This document shows, one piece after another, positions 55,822 through 64,000 of a DNA stretch of 64,000 nt. Location: positions 1,860,001-1,924,000 of the forward strand of contig NZ_JACHZQ010000001.1 in NCBI RefSeq assembly GCF_014193655.1, given 5' to 3'. Every line of letters begins with the position of its first letter. Position 1 is the stretch's first letter. Both the position numbers and the translations under genes were made by a program. Source of the DNA: Rhizobium sp. BK313 (GTDB lineage: Bacteria > Pseudomonadota > Alphaproteobacteria > Rhizobiales > Rhizobiaceae). Below the pieces are notes generated by a model, which did not search any database, was not told the origin of the DNA, and saw only the letters and a program-made list of their open reading frames with translations.

Positions 55822-57333
55822 TCATTTCATCGACAGCGCAACATTCTGCGCGGCGTGCAGGGCTGCGGTGTAGTTGTTCACGAGCAAGTCTACCGAAGCG
55901 GCCGTCGCATCGAAGATCGGAGCCGGATAGACGCCGAAGAAGATCGTCAGCGCGATCAACGGATAGAGAATGAGCTGCTCACGCGGCGACAGATCCAGCA
56001 ACTTCTTCAGGTTTTCCTTTTCCAGCGCGCCGAAGATGACGCGACGATAGAGCCAAAGCGCGTAAGCGGCTGAAAGAATGACGCCGGTCGCAGCGAACAG
56101 CGCAACCCAGGTATTGGCGCGGAAGACGCCGATCAGGGTCAGGAATTCACCGATGAAGCCGGAAGTGCCGGGCAGGCCGACATTGGCCATGGTGAAGACC
56201 ATCATCGCGACGGCATATTTCGGCATGTTATTGACGAGGCCGCCATAGGCCGCGATCTCGCGGGTATGGGTGCGGTCGTAGATCACGCCGACGCAAAGGA
56301 AGAGCGCGCCGGAGACGATGCCATGCGACAGCATCTGGAAGATTGCGCCCTGAACACCCTGCTGGTTCGCCGCAAAGATGCCCATGGTGACATAGCCCAT
56401 GTGCGCGACCGAAGAGTAGGCGATCAGCTTCTTGATGTCTTCCTGCATCATCGCCACCAGCGAAGTGTAGATGATGGCGATGACCGACAGAGCAAAGACG
56501 AGCGGCGCGAAATACTCCGACGCATTCGGGAACATGCCGATCGAGAAGCGAATGAGACCATAGCCGCCGAGCTTCAGAAGAATACCGGCCAGGATGACCG
56601 AGCCCGCCGTCGGCGCCTGAACGTGCGCGTCGGGCAACCAGGTGTGAACCGGCCACATCGGCATCTTCACCGCGAAGGAGGCGAAGAAAGCCAGCCATAG
56701 CCATGTCTGCATCTGCGGCGGGAACTTGTAGGCAAGCAGCGTCGGGATATCCGTCGTGCCGGCCTGCCAGTACATCGCCATGATGGCGAGCAGCATCAGC
56801 ACCGAGCCGAGCAGGGTATAGAGGAAGAACTTGTAGCTGGCGTAGACGCGATCCTTGCCGCCCCAGACGCCGATGATCAGGAACATCGGGATCAGACCGG
56901 CTTCGAAGAAGACGTAGAACAGCACGATATCCAGCGACGTGAAGACGCCGACCATCATCGTCTCGAGGACGAGGAAGGCGATCATGTAGTCCTTCAGGCG
57001 CTTCTCGACCGAGAGCCAGCTCGCCAGCACGCAGAAGGGCATCAGGAAGGTGGTGAGGATGACGAACAGCATGGAAATGCCGTCGACGCCCATGTGATAG
57101 CTGATGCCGGAGCTGAGCCAGTCATGCTTCTCGATCATCTGGAAGCCGGGATTGGCATTGTCGAAGCCAATCCACACGAACAGCGAGACGACGAAGGTGA
57201 AGACCGTGGTCAGCAGCGATACGTTCAGGATGTTGCGGCGGCCGTTGGGTCCATCATCCCGCATGAACAGCAGGAGAAGAACGCCAACCAGGGGCAGAAA
57301 CGTGACCGTTGAAAGAATAGGCCAATCGGTCAT
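55822..57333 (-). CDS. nuoM: NADH-quinone oxidoreductase subunit M
   Basis: 503 residues, about 14 membrane helices, antiporter-like. Conserved segments are [50 protein letters not shown] and [14 protein letters not shown]. Its start codon shares one base with the nuoL stop (TGATG), indicating coupled translation. Confidence 0.96.
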   Translation of the reverse strand: MTDWPILSTVTFLPLVGVLLLLFMRDDGPNGRRNILNVSLLTTVFTFVVSLFVWIGFDNANPGFQMIEKHDWLSSGISYHMGVDGISMLFVILTTFLMPFCVLASWLSVEKRLKDYMIAFLVLETMMVGVFTSLDIVLFYVFFEAGLIPMFLIIGVWGGKDRVYASYKFFLYTLLGSVLMLLAIMAMYWQAGTTDIPTLLAYKFPPQMQTWLWLAFFASFAVKMPMWPVHTWLPDAHVQAPTAGSVILAGILLKLGGYGLIRFSIGMFPNASEYFAPLVFALSVIAIIYTSLVAMMQEDIKKLIAYSSVAHMGYVTMGIFAANQQGVQGAIFQMLSHGIVSGALFLCVGVIYDRTHTREIAAYGGLVNNMPKYAVAMMVFTMANVGLPGTSGFIGEFLTLIGVFRANTWVALFAATGVILSAAYALWLYRRVIFGALEKENLKKLLDLSPREQLILYPLIALTIFFGVYPAPIFDATAASVDLLVNNYTAALHAAQNVALSMK

Positions 57334-59327
57334 CAGAGGGAACTCCCGAGCATCATCCAGGTAACGAGGGCCGCAATGCCGAGCAGCATTGCGAAGGCAT
57401 AGTGATAGAGGTAACCAGTCTGCAGGCGAACGACGCGGTTGGTGACATCGACGACGCGGGCGGCAACACCGTTCGGGCCGAGCGTGTCGATGACCCCGAT
57501 ATCGCCCTTCTGCCAGAGGAAGCGACCAAGCGCCTTGGCAGTGCGAACGAAGAGGAAGTCATAGAGCTCGTCGAAGTACCACTTGTTCAAGAGGAACTCG
57601 TAGAGCACGCGATGCTGCTGCGCCAGGATGCGCGGCGTTTCCGGCGACTTGATATACATGTACCAGGCCAGCACGAAGCCGATAGCCATGGCGACGAAGG
57701 GGCTGACGCTGACCCATGTAGGAACATGCTCCATCTCTTCGAGGACATGGTTGTCCGGCAGGGTGAAGAGCGCCGACTTCCAGAATTCGCCATAGGCTTC
57801 ACCAACGAAGTGGCTGCTGAACACCATACCGGCGAGAACGGCACCCAGCGCCAGCAGATAGAGCGGGATCAGCATGACGTTCGGCGATTCATGCACATGG
57901 TGCATGACCTCGTGCGAAGCGCGCGGCTTGCCGAAGAACGTCAGGAAAGCCAGACGCCAGGAGTAGAAGCTGGTGAACAGCGCGGCGATGACCAGGAGCG
58001 TGAAGGCGAAGCCGGCGACCGGGCTATGCGAAGCATAGGCCGCTTCGATGATCGCATCCTTGGAGACATAACCGGCAAAACCAATATGCGTGAAAGGGAT
58101 GCCGAAGCCGGTCAGCGCCAGCGTGCCGATGGTCATCATCCAGAAGGTGAGCGGGATATGCTTACGCAGACCGCCCATGTGACGCATGTCCTGCTCGCCG
58201 TCGACGGCGTGGATGACCGAACCGGCACCAAGGAACAGAAGCGCCTTGAAGAAGGCGTGCGTAAACAGGTGGAAGATGGCGGCACCATAAGCACCGACGC
58301 CGAGAGCGACGAACATATAGCCGAGCTGCGAACAGGTCGAATAGGCGATGACGCGCTTGATGTCGTTCTGCACAAGGCCGACCGTCGCCGCGAAGAAGGC
58401 GGTGATCGCACCGATGACGGTTACGAATATCAGGGCATCCGGGGACAGTTCGAAGATCGGCGACATGCGGGCGACAAGGAAGACACCGGCAGTGACCATG
58501 GTCGCGGCATGGATGAGCGCCGACACCGGGGTCGGGCCTTCCATGGCGTCCGGCAGCCATGTGTGCAGCAGGAACTGCGCCGACTTGCCCATCGCGCCCA
58601 TGAAGAGCAGCAGGCAGACGCCGGTCAGTGCATGTGCGCGATCAAGATGCATGCCGAAGAGGTTGAGCACGATATCACCCGGCTGACCGCCCTGCCCTGC
58701 AGCAAAGCTCTGAGCGTTGCCGAAGATGACGTCGAAATTGATCGAGCCGAAGAGAACGAAGACGCCGGCAATGCCGAGCACGAAACCGAAGTCGCCAACG
58801 CGGTTGACGATGAAGGCCTTTATCGCGGCAGCGGACGCCGAGGGCTTCTTGAACCAGAAGCCGATGAGCAGATAGGAGGCCAGACCGACGCCTTCCCAGC
58901 CGAAGAACATCTGCGCGAGGTTGTCGGAGGTCACCAGCATCAGCATGGCGAAAGTGAAGAGCGAGAGGTAGGCGAAGAAGCGCGGACGATGCGGATCGTG
59001 ATGCATGTATCCGATCGAGTAGATATGAACCAGGGTCGAAACCGTGTTCACGACGATCAGCATCACCGAGGTCAGCGTATCGATGCGCAGCGTCCAGGAG
59101 ACGTCGATGCCGCCGGACTGGATCCAACGCAGCACTTCGACTTTGATCGGGCCATCGGTGTGGCCGAGCGCAACTGTGAAGAAGACGATCCAGGACAGAA
59201 CCGCGGCGATGATCATCAAGCCGCTGGTGACATATTCCGAAGCCTTGGCGCCGATCCCGCGGCCGAACAGGCCAGCGATGATCGCGCCGATCAGGGGAAG
59301 AAAGACGATAGCCTTATATAAAAACAT
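57333..59327 (-). CDS. nuoL: NADH-quinone oxidoreductase subunit L
   Basis: 664 residues, the largest membrane subunit, with about 16 helices and the long lateral helix at the C-terminus. Typical are [42 protein letters not shown] and [24 protein letters not shown]. It forms a proton channel at the distal end of the membrane arm. 7 bases after nuoK. Confidence 0.96.
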   Translation of the reverse strand: MFLYKAIVFLPLIGAIIAGLFGRGIGAKASEYVTSGLMIIAAVLSWIVFFTVALGHTDGPIKVEVLRWIQSGGIDVSWTLRIDTLTSVMLIVVNTVSTLVHIYSIGYMHHDPHRPRFFAYLSLFTFAMLMLVTSDNLAQMFFGWEGVGLASYLLIGFWFKKPSASAAAIKAFIVNRVGDFGFVLGIAGVFVLFGSINFDVIFGNAQSFAAGQGGQPGDIVLNLFGMHLDRAHALTGVCLLLFMGAMGKSAQFLLHTWLPDAMEGPTPVSALIHAATMVTAGVFLVARMSPIFELSPDALIFVTVIGAITAFFAATVGLVQNDIKRVIAYSTCSQLGYMFVALGVGAYGAAIFHLFTHAFFKALLFLGAGSVIHAVDGEQDMRHMGGLRKHIPLTFWMMTIGTLALTGFGIPFTHIGFAGYVSKDAIIEAAYASHSPVAGFAFTLLVIAALFTSFYSWRLAFLTFFGKPRASHEVMHHVHESPNVMLIPLYLLALGAVLAGMVFSSHFVGEAYGEFWKSALFTLPDNHVLEEMEHVPTWVSVSPFVAMAIGFVLAWYMYIKSPETPRILAQQHRVLYEFLLNKWYFDELYDFLFVRTAKALGRFLWQKGDIGVIDTLGPNGVAARVVDVTNRVVRLQTGYLYHYAFAMLLGIAALVTWMMLGSSL

Positions 59328-59334
59328 AGCTGTA

Positions 59335-59643
59335 TCAGCCCTTCATCATGTTGACGTCTTCGACCGCGATGGAACCGCGGTTGCGGTAGAAGACGACGAG
59401 AATTGCAAGACCGATAGCCGCTTCGGCAGCAGCGACGGTCAGAATGAACAGAGCGAAGACCTGGCCGACGATATCGTTGAGGAACGACGAGAAGGCGACC
59501 ATGTTGATGTTGACCGCGAGCAGGATGAGTTCGATCGACATCAGGATGATGATGACGTTCTTGCGGTTAAGGAAGATGCCGAAGACGCCGAGCACGAAAA
59601 GGATGGCGCTGACCGTCAGGTAGTGGGAAAGTCCGATGACCAT
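59335..59643 (-). CDS. nuoK: NADH-quinone oxidoreductase subunit K
   Basis: 102 residues, three membrane helices, with the two conserved membrane glutamates in [11 protein letters not shown] and [10 protein letters not shown]. It is part of the proton path between NuoH and the antiporter-like subunits. It lies 30 bases after nuoJ. Confidence 0.95.
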   Translation of the reverse strand: MVIGLSHYLTVSAILFVLGVFGIFLNRKNVIIILMSIELILLAVNINMVAFSSFLNDIVGQVFALFILTVAAAEAAIGLAILVVFYRNRGSIAVEDVNMMKG

Positions 59644-59673
59644 ATTCTTGTTCCTTTGACCCTCGTGCTCGCC

Positions 59674-60288
59674 TTAGACGCCCTGCCCCGGCTTGACCTT
59701 GACCACCTCGACGGCAGTCGCGGGCGTGCGGGCGACCTGTTGGGGAATGTTCTGGCGCTTGATGTGGGTGCGATGCTTCAGCGTCAGCACGATCGCGCCG
59801 ATCATCGCGACCAGGAGCACAAGGCCGGCGATCTCGAAGAAATAAACGTAGTTGGTATAGAGCACGTCGCCGAGCGCGGCGGTGTTCGTCCGGGTCGTCA
59901 CCGCGGGGATCGGCATTGCGACCGACTTGGCGATGACAGGCGAAATCACGCTGCCGCCAATGACGACGATCAGCTCGGCGGCGAGGATGATGCCGATCAG
60001 CGCACCGATCGGAGCATATTCCAGAATGCCCGCCCTGAGCTCGGAGAAATCAATGTCGAGCATCATGACGACAAAGAGGAAGAGAACCGCAACGGCGCCG
60101 ACGTAGACGACCAGCAGGATCATCGCCAGGAATTCCGCCCCCATCAGGAGGAAGAGGCCGGCGGCATTAAAGAACACCAGGATGAGGAACAGGACCGAAT
60201 GGACCGGATTCCGCGCCGAGATAACCATGAACGCCGACGCCACCGCGACAAAGGCGAAGATATAGAAAAAAAGAGCCTGCAGACCCAT
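59674..60288 (-). CDS. nuoJ: NADH-quinone oxidoreductase subunit J
   Basis: 204 residues from the ATG at 60288; the open frame further upstream is basic and not part of the family. Five helices; AEFLAMILLVVYVGAVAVLFLFVVMMLD is the conserved helix 3, whose pi-bulge takes part in coupling. A 150-base gap separates it from nuoI, the largest inside the operon here. Confidence 0.95.
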   Translation of the reverse strand: MGLQALFFYIFAFVAVASAFMVISARNPVHSVLFLILVFFNAAGLFLLMGAEFLAMILLVVYVGAVAVLFLFVVMMLDIDFSELRAGILEYAPIGALIGIILAAELIVVIGGSVISPVIAKSVAMPIPAVTTRTNTAALGDVLYTNYVYFFEIAGLVLLVAMIGAIVLTLKHRTHIKRQNIPQQVARTPATAVEVVKVKPGQGV

Positions 60289-60438
60289 GTTGGTGCCTTT
60301 TTCGTCTTCCCCCGGGCAGCCGGGAGTGTCCCTGCCCGATAGGACTTGGCTGGACACGCGTCCAACAAAGCCCCGATCTCTATTCGACCGCGACGGCGAC
60401 AATCTTAGCCGCCCGTCACGGCATATTCAAAAGTCCGC

Positions 60439-60930
60439 TTAGCGGTACGGCGAGTCCATCGCGATGTTGCGCGCGATTTCGCGTTCCCAGCGGTCGCCAT
60501 TCTCCAGAAGCCGCGCCTTGTCGAAATAAAGCTCTTCGCGGGTTTCGGTGGCGAATTCGAAGTTCGGCCCTTCGACGATGGCGTCGACCGGGCATGCCTC
60601 CTGGCAGAAGCCGCAATAGATGCACTTCACCATGTCGATGTCGTAGCGCACCGTGCGGCGGGTGCCGTCGTTGCGGCGCGGCCCGGCTTCGATGGTGATG
60701 GCCTGAGCAGGACAGATGGCTTCGCAGAGCTTGCAGGCGATGCAGCGCTCTTCACCATTCGGATAGCGACGCAATGCATGTTCGCCACGAAAGCGCGGGC
60801 TGACCGGTCCCTTTTCGAAGGGATAATTGATCGTCGCCTTCTGTTTGAAGAAATAACGCATCGACAAAAAGAATGCGCCGACGAATTCCTTGAGGAACAG
60901 TGAGCTGACGGCGTTGGAAATTCCGGCCAT
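60439..60930 (-). CDS. nuoI: NADH-quinone oxidoreductase subunit I (2 x 4Fe-4S)
   Basis: 163 residues from ATG 60930, with GGAGG just upstream; a TTG two codons earlier is an alternative. Two ferredoxin motifs are clear: [12 protein letters not shown] and [12 protein letters not shown], binding clusters N6a and N6b that pass electrons towards quinone. Located in the peripheral arm at the membrane interface. Confidence 0.97.
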   Translation of the reverse strand: MAGISNAVSSLFLKEFVGAFFLSMRYFFKQKATINYPFEKGPVSPRFRGEHALRRYPNGEERCIACKLCEAICPAQAITIEAGPRRNDGTRRTVRYDIDMVKCIYCGFCQEACPVDAIVEGPNFEFATETREELYFDKARLLENGDRWEREIARNIAMDSPYR

Positions 60931-60970
60931 CTTCAACCTCCAAATCTGCTTGAAGCGAGGATCGACATCA

Positions 60971-62014
60971 TCATGCCCATCCTGTCAGCTTCAGCACGAA
61001 TGCAACGATAACGACCATAGCGAGCGACAGCGGGAGGAACACCTTCCAGCCGAGGCGCATGAGCTGGTCGTAGCGGTAGCGCGGCACGAACGCCTTGACC
61101 ATCGCGAACATGAAGAAGACGAGACACGACTTCAGCAGGAACCAGATGATGCCCGGGACCCAGTTCAGGATCCAGATATCGACCGGCGGCAGCCAGCCGC
61201 CGAGGAAGAGGATCGTGGTCAGCGAGCACATGAGCACGACGGCGGCATATTCGCCGAGCATGAACATCATGTAGGGCGAGGAGCCATATTCGACCATGAA
61301 GCCGGCAACCAGTTCCGATTCCGCTTCCGGAAGATCGAAGGGCGGACGGTTCGTTTCAGCGAGTGCCGAAATGAAGAACACGATGAACATCGGGAACAGC
61401 GACAGCCAGTGCCAGTCGAGGAACGAGGCAGGCAGGCCGAGTTTGGTGCCGAGGCCAGTCTGCTGCGACATGACGATATCAGTCAGATTCAGCGAGCCGA
61501 CGCAGAGCAGCACGGTGACGATGACGAAGCCGATCGAGACTTCGTAGGACACCATCTGTGCGGCAGAACGCAGCGCGCCGAGGAACGGATACTTCGAGTT
61601 CGAAGCCCAGCCGCCCATGATGATGCCGTACACCTCGAGCGAAGAAATCGCCAGAATGTAGAGGATGCCGACATTGATGTCGGCGACAACCCAACCATGC
61701 GCCACGGGCACGACGGCCCAGGTGGACAGCGCCAGAACCACAGAAACCAGTGGGGCCAGCAGGAAGACCGTCTTGTTGGCGCCGGCCGGGATGATCGGCT
61801 CCTTGACCATGAACTTCAAAAGGTCGGCGAAGGACTGGAAGAGGCCGAAAGGACCGACGACGTTCGGGCCACGGCGCAGCTGAACCGCCGCCCAGATCTT
61901 GCGGTCGGCAAGAAGGATATAGGCGATGAAGATCAGCAGGCAGACCAGGAGCAGCAGGGACTGACCGATGATAATCAGCGCCGGCCAGAGATAGGTCGAA
62001 ACGAATGAATCCAT
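60971..62014 (-). CDS. nuoH: NADH-quinone oxidoreductase subunit H
   Basis: 347 residues, about 8-9 helices, with [18 protein letters not shown], the [20 protein letters not shown] quinone-site loop and the [11 protein letters not shown] end. It forms most of the quinone chamber and the first proton path. 12 bases after nuoG. Confidence 0.97.
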   Translation of the reverse strand: MDSFVSTYLWPALIIIGQSLLLLVCLLIFIAYILLADRKIWAAVQLRRGPNVVGPFGLFQSFADLLKFMVKEPIIPAGANKTVFLLAPLVSVVLALSTWAVVPVAHGWVVADINVGILYILAISSLEVYGIIMGGWASNSKYPFLGALRSAAQMVSYEVSIGFVIVTVLLCVGSLNLTDIVMSQQTGLGTKLGLPASFLDWHWLSLFPMFIVFFISALAETNRPPFDLPEAESELVAGFMVEYGSSPYMMFMLGEYAAVVLMCSLTTILFLGGWLPPVDIWILNWVPGIIWFLLKSCLVFFMFAMVKAFVPRYRYDQLMRLGWKVFLPLSLAMVVIVAFVLKLTGWA

Positions 62015-62026
62015 AGTCCTCTGCCC

Positions 62027-64000
62027 TTACTCTGCCGCAGCCTGGAAATTGTTGCGGGCCAATGCCGAGCACTCGGCCATGACCGCCGAGGCACGCGCTA
62101 TCGGGTTCGTCAAATAGAAGTCTTTGATCGGCGAAGCAAACCCGGATTTGCCCATCGCGCCGGCTTTTTTCGCAAGTGCGACAATTTGGGCGCTATCGCC
62201 TTCGGCGATCTCGTCGATGCCTGCGAAATGCGGGAATGCGGCATAGAGCTTAGCGCGCAATTCTCTCAGCGAATCAAAGGGAAGCTTCTTGCCGAGCACA
62301 TCGGAAAGGGCACGGATGATGGCCCAGTCCTCGCGGGCGTCGCCCGGCGCGAAGCCGGCGCGGTTGCCCATCTGGACGCGGCCTTCGGTGTTGACCCATG
62401 TGCCCGACTTTTCGGTGTAGGTCGCAGCCGGCAGAATGACGTCGGCATTGTGGGCACCGTTGTCGCCGTGCGAGCCGATGTAGACGGTGAACTTCGCGCC
62501 CTTGCGGGTGAAGTCCAGCTCGTCAGCGCCGAGCAGGAAGAGCACGTCCATCGAGGACAACATCACCGCAGCGTTGACACCCTTCGCGCCCGGCACGAAG
62601 CCGAGATCGAGGCCGCCAACGCGAGAAGCCGCGGTATGCAGCACGGCAAAGCCGTTCCAGCCGTCCTTCACGACGCCGACAGCGGCAGCAAGCTTGGCGG
62701 CATTCGCCAGCACTTCAGCACCGTCTTCGCGGATCAGTGCGCCCTGGCCGATGATGATCATCGGCTTCTGCGCATTCTTCAGAACGTCGGCAAAGCTGTG
62801 CGAACCGCTGACGACATCGGCCAGCGTATCCGGGCCGGCGCCGAGATAATCATAGGAGTAACGCAGGTCGGCATGTTCGCCGATCACAGCGATCGGGAAC
62901 TTGCCGCGACGCCAGCGCTTGCGGATACGCGAGTTCAACACGGCCGCTTCGAAGCGCGGGTTGGCGCCAATGATCAGCAGCGCATCGGCAGCTTCGATGC
63001 CCTCGATGCTCGGATTGAAGATGTAGCTTGCGCGGCCAAGCGACGGATCAAGCGCCGTCCCGTCCTGGCGACAGTCGAGATTCTCCGAGCCCAGCGACTT
63101 CAGCAGTTCGGAGAGTGCGTACATCTCTTCGACGGAAGCGAGGTCGCCGGCGATCGCGCCGATCTTGTCGCCGCTGGTGGCGGCAACCGCCGACTTGATG
63201 GCAGCGAAGGCATCGCTCCAGGTCGAAGCCTGCAGGCGGCCATCCTTGCGGACGTAAGGCTTGTCGAGGCGCTGCGTCTTCAGGCCGTCCCAGATGAAGC
63301 GGGTCTTGTCGGAGATCCACTCTTCGTTGATCTGCTCGTTGACGCGCGGCAGCACGCGCATGACTTCGCGGCCGCGGGTATCGACGCGGATGGCCGAGCC
63401 GAGCGCGTCCATGACGTCGACCGATTCGGTCTTGTTCAGTTCCCACGGACGGGCCGTGAAGGCAAAGGGCTTCGAGGTCAGCGCGCCGACCGGGCAAAGG
63501 TCGACGACGTTGCCCTGCAGCTCGGAGGTCATCGCCTGCTCGAGATAGGTGGTGATTTCTGCGTCTTCGCCGCGGCCGATCAGGCCGAGTTCGGAAATAC
63601 CGGCGACTTCCGTCGTGAAGCGGACGCAGCGCGTGCAGTGGATGCAGCGGTTCATCACGGTCTTGACGAGCGGGCCGATATATTTGTCCTCGACGGCGCG
63701 CTTGTCTTCCTGGTAGCGCGAACTATCGATGCCGAAGGCCATGGCCTGGTCCTGCAGGTCGCATTCGCCGCCCTGGTCGCAGATCGGGCAATCCAACGGG
63801 TGGTTGATCAGCAGGAATTCCATCACGCCTTCGCGGGCCTTCTTGACCATCGGCGTGTTGGTGAAGACTTCCGGAAGCTCGCCGTTCGGGCCGCCGCGGA
63901 TGTCGCGCACGCCCATGGCGCAAGAGGCCTGTGGCTTCGGCGGACCGCCCTTTACCTCGACGAGGCACATGCGGCAATTGCCGGCCACCGACAGTCGTTC
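62027..64000 (-). CDS. nuoG: NADH-quinone oxidoreductase subunit G (N-terminus outside window)
   Basis: 657 codons are inside the window and the frame is open to its last base, so the first few tens of residues are missing. Visible cluster ligands are AGNCRMCLVEV (2Fe-2S N1b), DCPICDQGGECDLQDQAM (N5, with a His ligand nearby), CIHCTRCVRF and CPVGAL (N4). The molybdopterin-oxidoreductase-like domain follows from about residue 200. It shuttles electrons from NuoE/F towards NuoI. Confidence 0.96.
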   Translation of the reverse strand, partial: ERLSVAGNCRMCLVEVKGGPPKPQASCAMGVRDIRGGPNGELPEVFTNTPMVKKAREGVMEFLLINHPLDCPICDQGGECDLQDQAMAFGIDSSRYQEDKRAVEDKYIGPLVKTVMNRCIHCTRCVRFTTEVAGISELGLIGRGEDAEITTYLEQAMTSELQGNVVDLCPVGALTSKPFAFTARPWELNKTESVDVMDALGSAIRVDTRGREVMRVLPRVNEQINEEWISDKTRFIWDGLKTQRLDKPYVRKDGRLQASTWSDAFAAIKSAVAATSGDKIGAIAGDLASVEEMYALSELLKSLGSENLDCRQDGTALDPSLGRASYIFNPSIEGIEAADALLIIGANPRFEAAVLNSRIRKRWRRGKFPIAVIGEHADLRYSYDYLGAGPDTLADVVSGSHSFADVLKNAQKPMIIIGQGALIREDGAEVLANAAKLAAAVGVVKDGWNGFAVLHTAASRVGGLDLGFVPGAKGVNAAVMLSSMDVLFLLGADELDFTRKGAKFTVYIGSHGDNGAHNADVILPAATYTEKSGTWVNTEGRVQMGNRAGFAPGDAREDWAIIRALSDVLGKKLPFDSLRELRAKLYAAFPHFAGIDEIAEGDSAQIVALAKKAGAMGKSGFASPIKDFYLTNPIARASAVMAECSALARNNFQAAAE

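Noticed and set aside
57402..59321. 639-codon open frame on the plus strand
   Set aside because: Antisense shadow of nuoL. Very rich in Glu, Asp, Arg and His, as expected from the complement of hydrophobic codons.
59044..62008. Two long plus-strand frames opposite nuoK, J and H
   Set aside because: Acidic, His-rich shadows of membrane protein genes; no domains.

Overview
The window looks like chromosomal DNA of a Rhizobium-type alphaproteobacterium, of the R. leguminosarum/etli/tropici kind. Supporting signs are the high GC content, a divK-pleD pair, an RNase E tail ending in GWWQRRGFF, the type II dehydroquinase-accB-accC-aat order, an NDUFA12-like complex I subunit, the nuo-birA-rnj-mce order, DUF1062/DUF1467/DUF2155/DUF3572 proteins, and LexA boxes of the alphaproteobacterial GTTC-N7-GTTC form. 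No tRNA, rRNA, insertion sequence, prophage or CRISPR array was recognised. Most of the window is core housekeeping genes, with small accessory islets between them.

Layout, 1-18 kb: the 3' end of rne with its terminator; a class I aminotransferase; a DsbA-like exported thiol oxidoreductase; an accessory SDR/TetR divergent pair with two palindromic operators; aroQ, accB, accC and aat (shikimate step, acetyl-CoA carboxylase biotin carrier and carboxylase, N-end-rule transferase); a DUF1062 gene after a 433-base stretch with no convincing gene; a minus-strand group of gatB, two GNAT acetyltransferases, NDUFA12-like and DUF2155 genes; a third GNAT; a yjhX toxin homologue; gatA and gatC; a UPF0173 hydrolase; ruvX and two small membrane proteins.

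18-33 kb: TetR and GNAT genes; a ParE toxin relic fused against the 3' end of an AidB-like acyl-CoA dehydrogenase; then a long plus-strand run of pyrB, a catalytically degenerate pyrC', plsY, dprA, topA, rnr, DUF983, a gutted Nudix hydrolase, an MFS transporter and rpmG.

33-47 kb: an AT-rich gap with a candidate structured RNA on the minus strand; pleD and divK (cell-cycle signalling); DUF3572 and HAD-like genes; a GNAT; dinB with a LexA box; an acetyltransferase-TPR fusion; an L,D-transpeptidase; dnaE; then two more LexA boxes. One of these lies directly upstream of a previously unlisted 28-codon membrane microprotein gene, the other upstream of a DUF5680 gene. This SOS-linked neighbourhood around dnaE/dinB is the most interesting part of the window.

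47-64 kb: a minus-strand run, in transcription order nuoG (cut by the window edge), nuoH, I, J, K, L, M, N, birA, rnj, mce, DUF1467, proS, lolC and lolD. A probable plus-strand small RNA with a strong intrinsic terminator lies between proS and DUF1467. BirA here would biotinylate the AccB encoded at 5.9 kb, and the NDUFA12-like protein at 10 kb is expected to join the complex I encoded at 54-64 kb.
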